Positions 44,995-53,632 of a stretch of 64,000 nt of DNA are shown here, in pieces (within the stretch, counting starts at the first letter, position 1; every line of letters begins with the position of its first letter). Source of the DNA: Cohnella ginsengisoli (GTDB lineage: Bacteria > Bacillota > Bacilli > Paenibacillales > Paenibacillaceae); the NCBI RefSeq assembly GCF_029525555.1, contig NZ_JAPDHZ010000003.1, positions 62,001-126,000 on the forward strand. Direction: 5' to 3'. Under the pieces are notes generated by a model. It made no database searches. It was given only the letters and a program-made list of their open reading frames with translations, and was not told where the DNA came from. The position numbers were made by a program, and so were the translations under genes.

Positions 44995-46803
44995 TTATCT
45001 TGCGCCTGCCGGCCATTCGACGACGCCTTCGGCCGACGTACCGTCCAGTGCGCTTACTCGACCGTCTTCCCGCACGATAGCCTCTCCCTGCTCTATGACG
45101 ACGACTTGATCCGCTCCCCGGATCGTCGACAGCCGGTGCGCGATCACGATGATCGTCATCTTTCCTTTGAGTCGGTCGATCGCTTCTTGGATGCGAGCCT
45201 CATTGTCGGTATCGAGCGCGCTTGTCGCTTCGTCCAGCACGAGGATCGACGGCTTCCTGAGGATCGCCCGCGCCAGCACGAGCCGCTGACGTTCGCCGCC
45301 CGACAACCGGACGCCGCGGTCGCCGACGACCGTGTCCAGCCCTTCGGGCAAGCGCCTGACGAATTCCTCCGAGGCCGAGAAACGCAGCGCCTCCCACAGC
45401 TCCGCCTCCCTTGCGTCCGGCCGCACGGCCAGCAGATTGTCCCGGATGCTCTCGTGGAACAAAAACGGCTCCTGCGCAACGTAGCTTACCGCATGGCGTA
45501 ACGCAAGCCGCCGCTCTCCCGTTACCGGCAAGCCGTCGATAAGCACCGATCCGCGCTCGGGCTCGAGCAGGCCCATCAGCAGGTCGACGAGCGTGCTCTT
45601 GCCTGCGCCCGACTTGCCGACGATGGCCGTCGTCTTGCCCGCCGGAATTCGAAGGCACACGTCCCGCAGCGCGTATTCGGCATCCGCGTCGCCCCCGTAC
45701 TTGAAGTAGACGTGCCGGCACTCGATCCCCGCCTTGACGTCCAGACCCTCCGCGCGTGCGCCGGTTTCGTCGGCGCCCGATTCGCGGGCATCGGCGCATT
45801 CGCGCTCAAGCTCGCGCAGGCTGCGAAACGCCGGAATCGCGGAGCCAATCTGCTCCGCGTTCGATTGGATCTGGGCGAAGCGGGGCCACAGCCGGGCGAA
45901 CAGCACGACGATGAGCAGGAGCTCGCCCGCGCCGACGTGCAGCGCCTCGACGGCCAGGTAGACGAACAAGGCGATCAGCGCCGCGGAGGAAATCTTGTAC
46001 AAGCTCGACGTCGTCGCCTGCAGCCGCGCGAAGGCGATGAAGTTGGCCTCCATCCGTCCGGTCAGTCCGCGGAACCAGCCTAGATACGAATCTTCCAAGC
46101 GGTTGCTCTTTATGTCTTTGATGCCGTTGAAATGATCGGTCAAACCGGCATAATATTGCTGCGACAGCTCGCTCGTCCGGTTGCCGACCTCCTTGGCGCG
46201 CCGAATCTTGCGGCGCATGACGACCGCGATCGCGGCGCCGCTAACGAGCACAACCGCCGTCAGCTTCGCCGACAGCCAGAAAGCGATCCCGATCTGGATG
46301 ACGGTAAACGCGACCGACGAAGCGAGCTGCAGGAACAGGTACGTCGCCTGGCTGACCCGCGCCAGTTCGGAGGTGAGCAGGTGATGAAAGTCGGATCGCC
46401 GGCGCCGCAGGAAAAAGATCCAGTCGGACCGCATCAGCGACGCATAAAGCGTGAGGCGCAAATGCCGGATAAAGCCCTGCTGCAGCCGGGTGCCGCGGAT
46501 GCTCTGGGCCCGCTGGAGCAGAGACTGCAGCGTCATGATGAGCACATAGGCGGCCAGCAGGACGGGCAGCGCAAGGTTCGCAGGCAGCTCGCGCAGCGCG
46601 GCCAGCGTTTCGCCGGCAAACGGGAGACTGCCGGTGCCTCCCGCGCCGTCTCCGATCAGGCCGAGGAGTCCGAGCATCGGCGCGAGCATGTAGATGCCGA
46701 TGCCGTCGAACAGGCCGAGCGCGACCATCGCGGCGAGCTGGGCGTACAGCCGCATGCCGCCGTAGCTTCGCAGCCGATTCAAGTAAAACCGCAGTTCGTT
46801 CAT
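44995..46803 (-). CDS. ABC exporter, membrane domain fused to ATPase (lasso peptide D-type)
   Basis: 602 residues. N-terminal six-helix domain (AAMVALGLFDGIGIYMLAPM onward), ATPase with Walker A IVGKSGAGKSTLVDLLMG, signature LSGGERQRLVLARAI, Walker B SILVLDEATSALD and switch His in IAHRLST. This half-transporter layout is standard for lasso peptide export and immunity proteins. Only 15 bases behind the nucleotidyltransferase gene. Confidence 0.92.
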   Translation of the reverse strand: MNELRFYLNRLRSYGGMRLYAQLAAMVALGLFDGIGIYMLAPMLGLLGLIGDGAGGTGSLPFAGETLAALRELPANLALPVLLAAYVLIMTLQSLLQRAQSIRGTRLQQGFIRHLRLTLYASLMRSDWIFFLRRRRSDFHHLLTSELARVSQATYLFLQLASSVAFTVIQIGIAFWLSAKLTAVVLVSGAAIAVVMRRKIRRAKEVGNRTSELSQQYYAGLTDHFNGIKDIKSNRLEDSYLGWFRGLTGRMEANFIAFARLQATTSSLYKISSAALIALFVYLAVEALHVGAGELLLIVVLFARLWPRFAQIQSNAEQIGSAIPAFRSLRELERECADARESGADETGARAEGLDVKAGIECRHVYFKYGGDADAEYALRDVCLRIPAGKTTAIVGKSGAGKSTLVDLLMGLLEPERGSVLIDGLPVTGERRLALRHAVSYVAQEPFLFHESIRDNLLAVRPDAREAELWEALRFSASEEFVRRLPEGLDTVVGDRGVRLSGGERQRLVLARAILRKPSILVLDEATSALDTDNEARIQEAIDRLKGKMTIIVIAHRLSTIRGADQVVVIEQGEAIVREDGRVSALDGTSAEGVVEWPAGAR

Positions 46804-46818
46804 CGCCTCACCCCGCCC

Positions 46819-48021
46819 TCAAGTCTCCTGACGTACCTGCCTCCACAGCCAGACGAACGGCCGCAGCGGAAAATAAAGAAAATACAAAGAGCGCGGCAGC
46901 GGCAGCGCTTTGGTGTCCCTGAAGCTGGGGTACAGCCGGCTGACCGCGTAGCCCCATTTTTGCCGCGTCGTCTTGAGCTCGAACAAATACCGCTTGTACG
47001 TTCGCGACACTTCGCCGGCGCTGGGGTCGGTCGTCAGCACGACGGTATCGCGGATGAACCCGAGCGCGCGATCCGCCAGCGCGGGACCGCGTCCTCTGGC
47101 GAGCATGCGGCCGATCTCGTTCGGAATCGGCGTACGCAGCAGGCCCGAGGCGAGCACGAGCGCCTGGCCCGCCTGATCGAGCGCGCGATACCGCCGCAGC
47201 AGCGGCATAATCGCGCTCCAGTCCAGGCCGCGCCCGACCATGCGGTCGATATCGGCAAGCCAACGCAGCCGGAACCAGCCGTGACGCGCGCCGTGCGTGA
47301 CGAGATACATGAACAGATGCGCGTCGCCCGGCATGAAGATCGCGTCCGACAGCGCGCACGCTTGCCGGTCCCGCCAAAGCGCCTCGAACGACGGCTCCTT
47401 GCCGTTTTCGCCGTTCAGACGCCAATGCACCTCAACCTGGATGCCCGTATTCGGATTCGTAAAGGAGACATGATGGATTTTCCATCTCCAGTCGCCGAGT
47501 CCGCGCGGTATCTCTTCGTCGGCCCGGTAGCCCAGCTCGAGCAGCAGACGCTCCGCCTGCTCCAGGTCGCCGACGGGAATCAGGATATCCAGGTCCTTGG
47601 ACGTCCGCAGCGAGATGTCCCCGTACAGCTGCCGGGCGAGCGCTGGACCTTTGAGCGACAGCGAACGCACGCCCCGCTCTCCCAGCGACCTGCACACCCG
47701 GTCCAATTCGCCGCTCAGCCGAAGCATGCGCCAAGTATTTTGCCGGCAATCGCCGCCCAGGGCTTGCAGGACATCGGACGGAATCAAGCCGGTGCCGTCC
47801 CGGTCCCCGCGGATCTGCGGATAGACCCGATGATGGCGGACCAGCTTCACGAATTGATTCCAATCGATGTTCGGCAACGGAGGCGATTGCTGCGCCTTCT
47901 CCTGATGCGCCTTCTCCTGCTGCGCCATCTCCTCCTGCGCGGCATCGCTACGCATCGCCGCGAGCATCGCGGTCAGCTCCTGGGGAAAAGCGGTCGTATT
48001 AAGCTCGTAAGTTTGATTCAT
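46819..48021 (-). CDS. Nucleotidyltransferase-family protein of lasso clusters
   Basis: About 400 residues, start MNQTYELNTTAF at 48021. The polymerase-beta-like core has SLKGPALARQLYGDISLRTS then KDLDILIP (metal-binding D-x-D), as in NTP_transf_5 proteins encoded with paeninodin-type lasso peptides, where such enzymes are reported to modify the phosphorylated C-terminus further. A Gln/Glu/Lys repeat (EKAHQEKAQQ) is near residue 40. Overlaps the protease gene by 23 bases. Confidence 0.82.
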   Translation of the reverse strand: MNQTYELNTTAFPQELTAMLAAMRSDAAQEEMAQQEKAHQEKAQQSPPLPNIDWNQFVKLVRHHRVYPQIRGDRDGTGLIPSDVLQALGGDCRQNTWRMLRLSGELDRVCRSLGERGVRSLSLKGPALARQLYGDISLRTSKDLDILIPVGDLEQAERLLLELGYRADEEIPRGLGDWRWKIHHVSFTNPNTGIQVEVHWRLNGENGKEPSFEALWRDRQACALSDAIFMPGDAHLFMYLVTHGARHGWFRLRWLADIDRMVGRGLDWSAIMPLLRRYRALDQAGQALVLASGLLRTPIPNEIGRMLARGRGPALADRALGFIRDTVVLTTDPSAGEVSRTYKRYLFELKTTRQKWGYAVSRLYPSFRDTKALPLPRSLYFLYFPLRPFVWLWRQVRQET

Positions 48022-48488
48022 GCCTCGCACCTTCTATCTTTTCAGTCGAATAGTCCGTGCCGAATACAGCCACCGTCGTGAACAAACGCATCTCCCCGGC
48101 GCCCGTCAGATAGACCGGGCCGCTGCGGAGCCAGGCATGCGCGATAAGATTGCCTTGCTTGTCCTTGGCCGTGCCGAGATACAGCGTGCTGTCCATGCTC
48201 CGCCGTTCCAGCATTTTTTTTGGCCGCGAGCGCCTGAACGAGACATTGGCTCTCCCAGAACGTATGGCGGCTCATGACTCGAACCGCCTCCGAGATGCTG
48301 CGAACCACGCGCTCGGCGTTCAGATCGTGCACATGCGGCGACTCCGTCATCGGCCGGCCGAGCTTCGGCGCGAGCCGGTTGAAAGGCAGCGCCTTCAGGA
48401 TTCGCGCCCAAGCCAGGTACAAGAAGGCCTCCAGCATGAGCCGCCGGCGCGCGGCGGGCCATGCCATGAACTTTACGAGGCCGCGCAT
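47999..48488 (-). CDS. Lasso leader peptidase, B2 (transglutaminase-like, frameshifted)
   Basis: About 163 residues. The catalytic Cys lies in TFWESQCLVQALAA (about residue 82) and the His in LIAHAWLRSG (about 117), the usual B2 pattern. A run of eight T near 48217 shifts the frame; the join reads AAKK-MLERRSMDSTLYLG. It starts in the TGATG overlap with the B1 gene. B2 cuts the leader from the precursor. The break is in a homopolymer, so the protein is probably intact. Confidence 0.88.
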
Positions 48489-48793
48489 CAGGACGGACGC
48501 ACCTCGATCAGCGACTCCCGGTACATTTGCCGAAGAAAAGCCAGCGCCTCCCGCTCGCACGTCGCCCGTTCGACCTCGTATTCCGAGGCAAGCGTATCGA
48601 CCAACCGGCCGATGTCGATGGGCTCGGCGATAAGATCCCAGATGCGGCCCCCGACGGCGCCAAGGTTGTAGTACTTGCCCGAGCGGGTGCTGAACATCAC
48701 CTTCTCGCCGTTCATGTCGCTTGCCATGTTGCCCTCTGCCCTTACGACGATCTGTTCGGTATCGTGACCTTCCTTCAAACCTGCTTCGATCAT
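48488..48793 (-). CDS. Lasso B1 protein (RiPP recognition element, PqqD-like)
   Basis: 101 residues with the winged RRE fold: MNGEKVMFSTRSGKYYNLGA, VGGRIWDLIAEPIDIGRLVD and a C-terminal helix LRQMYRESLIEV. It binds the leader (Trp6/Pro9/Leu11 region of the precursor) and delivers it to the peptidase. Start overlaps the kinase stop (ATGA), stop overlaps the B2 start. Confidence 0.9.
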   Translation of the reverse strand: MIEAGLKEGHDTEQIVVRAEGNMASDMNGEKVMFSTRSGKYYNLGAVGGRIWDLIAEPIDIGRLVDTLASEYEVERATCEREALAFLRQMYRESLIEVRPS

Positions 48794-49752
48794 ATCGTTA
48801 TGCCTCCCTTGTCGAATTGGATCATGATCTCGGCGAGCTCGCGCGCCGTAAATCCTTCGGACGGCCTAGACAGCCGGCCGACCGCGATGCCGGACGCGAT
48901 GCCGGATGCAACCCGGAAATGCCAATCTACGAGACCGAGCCGGGGAACCAAAGCCTGCCGGTACGTATGCTGCAGCATGACGCGAAGCCGCTCGAGCACC
49001 GGCAGCGCGCATACGCCGACCCGTTCGCCGTCCGACCGCCCGAGTTCGAACACGCCCGCCAGCGGCACGGGGTCCGAACCGAAGTCCTTAGAGACCGGTA
49101 CGGCGAACTTCTCGGTCTCCCTATAGATGGTGCGATACGGAGAGGCATGCATCCCGAGTCCGTCCAGGCTTTCCCGCCACAGCTTCTGCTGCGGATAAGC
49201 CGGCATGACCAACGGCTTGCCGTCTGCGCCGGCCGTGACCGCTACGACATCGTCGCTCAGAAGACGATGCCCCTTGCCGACGAGCGCGGCGGCGAGCGTC
49301 GACTTGCCCGCGCCCGAATCGCCGACGAAGGCGTACGCTTTGCCGCCGATGACGACCGCGCTGCCATGCAGCGGCAGCAGTCCGCGGAGCAAGAGCAGCG
49401 CGCCGAAGCAAGTGCCGAGCAGGTAGACGCGCACCTTCTCCGGATCAGCGCCGGGCAGCGGCGCGACCGTGATATGCCGGCCTTCGTCGATGCAGTAGAC
49501 GGCCGTCTCGGGAATGAGGAAAAGAAAACGGCTGCCTTCGCGCGTCAGCGAAAAGTTGCTGCCGCTCGCTTCGAGCTCCTCCCTGAGCGGAACCGGATCG
49601 GCCGTGACGATCGTGACGTCCGCGCCGCCTGCCGTGCGACCGGCGCCTGCCGGCGGCAATTCGGGCAGCGGAATCGCGCTCGCCATGTCGAGGCCGAACG
49701 CCCTGTAAACCGTCGTCGTCGCCGTTCGTTCGGCCAAAGCCGCATCGATCAT
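48790..49752 (-). CDS. HPr-kinase-like lasso peptide kinase (PadeK type)
   Basis: 320 residues. HPr-kinase core: LPLHGSAVVIGGKAYAFVG, P-loop GDSGAGKST (about 144-152) and LLSDDVVAV. In paeninodin clusters such kinases phosphorylate the C-terminal Ser of the precursor; here the precursor also ends in Ser. ATG at 49752 follows AAAAGGAGCG. Overlaps B1 by four bases. Confidence 0.9.
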   Translation of the reverse strand: MIDAALAERTATTTVYRAFGLDMASAIPLPELPPAGAGRTAGGADVTIVTADPVPLREELEASGSNFSLTREGSRFLFLIPETAVYCIDEGRHITVAPLPGADPEKVRVYLLGTCFGALLLLRGLLPLHGSAVVIGGKAYAFVGDSGAGKSTLAAALVGKGHRLLSDDVVAVTAGADGKPLVMPAYPQQKLWRESLDGLGMHASPYRTIYRETEKFAVPVSKDFGSDPVPLAGVFELGRSDGERVGVCALPVLERLRVMLQHTYRQALVPRLGLVDWHFRVASGIASGIAVGRLSRPSEGFTARELAEIMIQFDKGGITI

Positions 49753-50045
49753 CGTAATCGCTCCTTTTTTTCGAATGGGATGTCTATTTCTACCGCTAAA
49801 GCGGATATGGCCAAAGGGAAAGGAATTGCGTACATATTCGGACCGCTAACTGCGGATGTATCCTGAAACGATCGCTCTTAAGTTCATGCCTGAGCCGCTA
49901 ACGGCGGATGTATCCTCGATTTGTAAAACGACGTGCGCGCTTGCGGTACGACTCTCGTCGCGGCCAAGCCGTGACGCATGGATAAAGAAGTCCCTATACA
50001 GTCCGCTACGGACTGTATAAGGACGCTTTTGGGCGAAAATCAAAG
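49753..50045 (-). promoter_or_regulatory. Gap between precursor and kinase genes with hairpins and short palindromic repeats
   Basis: A hairpin with 11-base arms (TATACAGTCCG) lies at 49995-50019, 27 bases past the precursor stop, where it could stabilise or attenuate the transcript. Three related palindromes occur at 49793, 49843 and 49895; the last two share CCGCTAAC then GCGGATGTATCCT. No gene is visible. Confidence 0.65.
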
Positions 50046-50174
50046 TCAGCTCGGGGTGTAGATGTCCATGTCTTCGGTCGTGACGAAGTCGATGTTCGTC
50101 ATGCCTTTGCCGTACATCGTCTCGCTGACGTTCAGCGTTTCGAGCTCGGGCGTTTGCCATTGTTGCTTTGCCAT
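50046..50174 (-). CDS. Lasso peptide precursor (paeninodin-like)
   Basis: 42 residues, with AAAGGAGGTG before ATG 50174. Leader residues 1-20 contain W6, P9 and L11 (the recognition motif) and end with Thr19-Met20, Thr being the usual penultimate leader residue. The core runs from Tyr21 to Ser42; Asp29 is core position 9, giving a Tyr1-Asp9 nine-residue macrolactam ring. The tail (core 10-22) is acidic with Tyr19 and ends Thr-Pro-Ser, a C-terminal Ser suited to the kinase. Cyclase upstream, kinase downstream. Confidence 0.9.
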   Translation of the reverse strand: MAKQQWQTPELETLNVSETMYGKGMTNIDFVTTEDMDIYTPS

Positions 50175-50238
50175 TGTGCGTTCACCTCCTTTCAAGCGGC
50201 GGGCCGGCGCCCGCAGGCGCGGCGCGCGTATCCCATCT

Positions 50239-52224
50239 TCAGGCGTGCCGTTTGATGAATCTATACAAGATCACGCTGCGCAAGAGCAGCCTCATCTCCG
50301 GGTGAAAAGCGAGCTCCGATCGGGGCTCCCGCCCGATCCCGGCCGCCGCCGCGCGGATCCGCTCGACGTTCAGGTAGCCGGCGACGGCCGAATCGTCGCA
50401 GAGCCGCCGCAGCTCGTCGAGCAGGCGCGGCCACATGGGCGCCGCCCGGTGGATCCAATCCGCGCCCTGGACGCCCCGGACCCGCTGATTGAGCCGGACC
50501 TCGTCGGGCAGCACGGACTTCGTCGCCCGGCGGATCAGCGCGCGGTCCATACCGTCCCGCACGTACTGCTCGACCGGCACCGAGAGGCAGAAGCGCACGA
50601 CCCGCAGGTCGCAGGTCGGATCCCGCTCCCAGACGCCGTACCGCAGCGACAGCTTGGTGGCGGTCGCGCCGTTCTTGTTCGCGGCGGCGAGGCTGGCGAG
50701 CTTGTCCCTGCGTACCGCGAACGGATCCGCCGAACCAGGGCCTCCGCGGCCCCTACTGCCGCCTGAGCTGCCGAATCCGCCGCCGCTTCCGCCGCCTCGC
50801 AGCTTGGCGAATACGCCCGTGCGCTGCGCGAAGTCCGGATGGATAAGCATCGCCGGCAGGTCCGGCTCGTCGCCGCCGCGCCGCCCGCCCGAGAGCGCCG
50901 GAAAGGCCAGCTTCCCCAGGGTCGACAGCAGCCTGCGCCGCCCGATACCTTTGTTCGCGCCGAACATCCGCAGCTCGCGCGACAGCCGCATCCACTTCAT
51001 GCGCTTCAGCAGTTGCGCATAATAGTCGAGTGCCGGGCCCCACGAGACGGTGAAGTTCCCTCGGGCGCCGGTGAGCAGGATTCCCGCTCCCCGGCTGCCC
51101 GCGCGCTCGTGGATGCCTTTCAGCCAATACGAGTTTTCAAAAAACTTGTAGGGCGATTCTAGCAAATCGATCCATTCGTCCACTTCGGTCAACGGGCTGA
51201 TCCCTTCGAAGTCCATGTACGACGCCTCGATGTTGCCGACATGCCGGACCGTCGCCGCGATATACGGCCGCTCGTCCGCCGCCGCATGGCCCGGCGTCCA
51301 ATCGGCGAAGCCGCTGGGCGGCACGCTGCTGTAAGCCTGGAGCGTCTTGCCCTCCCGCTGCAGCGCCCTCGCCGCGAACCCCGCGACCGCGCCGGAGTCG
51401 AGTCCGCCGCTCAGCGTCGCCGCGACCTCGCGATGCGTGCGAAGCCTGGCGCGGACGGCTTCGCCGAAGATGTCGCGCATCGCTTCCTCGTACTCCCCGT
51501 CCGACCGGAGCCGCAGCGGCTCGGCCGGCTCGATCGAGCCGTAGGCTTCGATGCGGGCCCGGCCGTCCGCGAAGACGACCGCGTGCCCCGGCGGCACCTG
51601 CCGGATGCCGATATACGGCGTCGCGCCGGCGTCGGTGGACTCGAACATCTCGGGAATCGCCATGAACTCGGCAAGCCATGCCTCGTCCAGCCTGCTGCCG
51701 ATGTCCGGCAGCGCCAGCAGCGGAGCCATCGTCGTGGCGAAGGCGAGTCGCCCGGCGCCGATGTGGTAATAGAGCGAGCGGCTGCCGAACAGATCGCGGG
51801 CGCCGAACAGCTCTTTGCGCGTCTCGTCCCAGATCATGAACGCGAAGTCGCCGATCAGATGCGACGGCGCGAGCCGTCCCCATCTGCGGTAAGCGAGCAG
51901 GATCAGCTCGCCGTCCGTCACCGTCGCACGGCGGCCGGAAGGCATCTCGAGCCGATCGAACAGGTCGGCGCGGTTGTCGAGGATCGCGTCCGCGACGATT
52001 CGCAGCCGCCCGCCCGCCGCGCTGCCGGCATCGCCGTCCGGCATCCGTTCGCCGACCGATTCCGGCGTGATCCAACGGATGCGGCAGCCGAGGAACGCCG
52101 GCCCGTCGCGCCAGGTGCGCACATCGTCCGCGACGTATCGGGACATGGCGTTCATCATCGCTTCGCCGTCCGATACCTCCGCTTCCCGCCCGTCGAACCG
52201 GACGATCCCCGCCAGCGCGCTCAC
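50239..52224 (-). CDS. Lasso peptide macrolactam synthetase, C (asparagine synthetase-like)
   Basis: About 661 residues from GTG 52224 (GGAGGGAA upstream). The N-terminal Ntn-like domain starts with Ser-Ala instead of catalytic Cys, so it lacks glutaminase activity as in other lasso cyclases. Synthetase motif LSGGLDSGAVAG (about 271-282) activates the Asp side chain with ATP. A Gly/Ser-rich insert (about residues 507-531, GGGSGGGFGSSGG) is unusual. Its GTGA start overlaps the sulfotransferase stop. Confidence 0.92.
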   Translation of the reverse strand: MSALAGIVRFDGREAEVSDGEAMMNAMSRYVADDVRTWRDGPAFLGCRIRWITPESVGERMPDGDAGSAAGGRLRIVADAILDNRADLFDRLEMPSGRRATVTDGELILLAYRRWGRLAPSHLIGDFAFMIWDETRKELFGARDLFGSRSLYYHIGAGRLAFATTMAPLLALPDIGSRLDEAWLAEFMAIPEMFESTDAGATPYIGIRQVPPGHAVVFADGRARIEAYGSIEPAEPLRLRSDGEYEEAMRDIFGEAVRARLRTHREVAATLSGGLDSGAVAGFAARALQREGKTLQAYSSVPPSGFADWTPGHAAADERPYIAATVRHVGNIEASYMDFEGISPLTEVDEWIDLLESPYKFFENSYWLKGIHERAGSRGAGILLTGARGNFTVSWGPALDYYAQLLKRMKWMRLSRELRMFGANKGIGRRRLLSTLGKLAFPALSGGRRGGDEPDLPAMLIHPDFAQRTGVFAKLRGGGSGGGFGSSGGSRGRGGPGSADPFAVRRDKLASLAAANKNGATATKLSLRYGVWERDPTCDLRVVRFCLSVPVEQYVRDGMDRALIRRATKSVLPDEVRLNQRVRGVQGADWIHRAAPMWPRLLDELRRLCDDSAVAGYLNVERIRAAAAGIGREPRSELAFHPEMRLLLRSVILYRFIKRHA

Positions 52225-53619
52225 TTCTTCCCTCCGCCGGCCATGTAGGCCGATGCGAACCGGGACAGGCGCCTGCCGAACGGGATCGCCGACTTCAGCC
52301 AATCCGCCTTCCTCTTCATCGCGCCGAGCTGCGCGCGGAGATGCCGCTGTTCCCGGATGCCGGCTTCGAGCCGCATTTCCAGCGCGCGGACGGTCATCTG
52401 CAGCTGATGCACGCGAGCGTCCGACGCCCTTGCCAACTTCGCCTCGCCTGCCATCGCCGACGTCGCTTCGTTGACGCCATTCGCAAGCCTTGCATCGTTT
52501 GCTGTCGTCTCAGATGCTGCCGTCGCCGATGTTACCGTCGCCGGTGCCGCCGTCATCCACTCAGCGCGCCCCGCCTGCATCTCCGCCGCGGAGCCGCTCG
52601 CCGAGCCGCCCGCCTTCAAGCTGCCGCCGACTGCCGCGCTCCGCATCGCATACTCGGGCTCCCAGCGGCACCCGGTCGCATCAAGCAGCTGCCGCTCCCG
52701 CTGGGTCAGCAGCGCTTCGTCCGGCTCGCGTTCGAAGCGGGCGCCGGTCCAGCGCTCCGCTTCGGCCAGCGCCTCGCCGTAGCCGAGCGCCTCGAAGGTC
52801 CGCGCGCCGAGCAGGGTAATGTACAGCTCCGCCTCCTTCTTGGTTAGCGCGTCCTTCCAAGAGCCGACGGCGTTCGTATGCGGCGCTGCGTGGTCCGCGA
52901 CGTTCGGATCGCCGACCCCCATGCTGAAGTACAGCTCGGACTTCGCCGTGCCCATGCGCTCGCCGTACCGCTCCATGCCTTCCTCGTACGCGATGCCGAG
53001 GAACTCGCTCACGCCCGCCAGCTCTCCGCGGGGATCCGCGACCAGCTCCTCGTAGCGCAGCCGATAGGCGTACGGATCGGGCGCTGCGAAGTACCGCATG
53101 TAGCGCAGGAGACCGATCGTGAGATCCACGGCCTTGATATCGAACGCGGCGCCCGTCAGCAGGCCCGCGAGGTCCGCGGCGCCGCCGCGCGACGCGCCGA
53201 GCTTCTTGTACGAGGCGAGCACGTCCAGCGGATTGCGCAGCAGCCAAATCCGTTTGGAGCGCGGGAACAGCGCGTCGAGGAACTCGAGCAGATAGTAGTA
53301 TCTCGGCGATTTGTCCACCACGATGTCGGCGCCTTCGCCGCCGCGCAGCAGGCCGTTGTAGGCCTCGACCGCGAACGACCGGCACGCGTCCGCGAACGCG
53401 TCTTCGGGCAGCACGCCGCCGAAAAACCGCTCCAGGATCGCTCCGCCGCCGTATGCCCGCCGCTGCGCCGCCTTCAGGTCGAGCAGGCTCATGAGAAACC
53501 ACATTTCCTGCGCCGCGTACACCCTGCTATGATTTTGCAGCATGACCGTAGCAAGGGAGCTGCCGCTCCTCGGCGTGCACAGCAGGAATACGAGGTTGTT
53601 GCCGCTTGCGTCGACCATC
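52221..53619 (-). CDS. Sulfotransferase-family protein coupled to the lasso cyclase
   Basis: About 466 residues from ATG 53619. PAPS-binding 5' loop FLLCTPRSGSSLATVMLQ near residue 12 and 3' phosphate motif RIWLLRNPLDVLASYKKL near 135; KSPRYYYLLEFL precedes it. The C-terminal 150 residues are Ala/Thr-rich and then coiled-coil-like (VHQLQMTVRALEMRLEAGI). Stop overlaps the cyclase start, and an APS kinase lies in the same operon, so sulfation of the lasso peptide is possible; a glycan acceptor from the EPS cluster is the alternative. Confidence 0.82.
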
Positions 53620-53632
53620 CGGGGCGCCTCCT

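Noticed and set aside
49846..50160. 104-residue Arg/His-rich frame over the lasso precursor
   Set aside because: Shadow frame; the precursor frame has a perfect ribosome site and all lasso precursor features.
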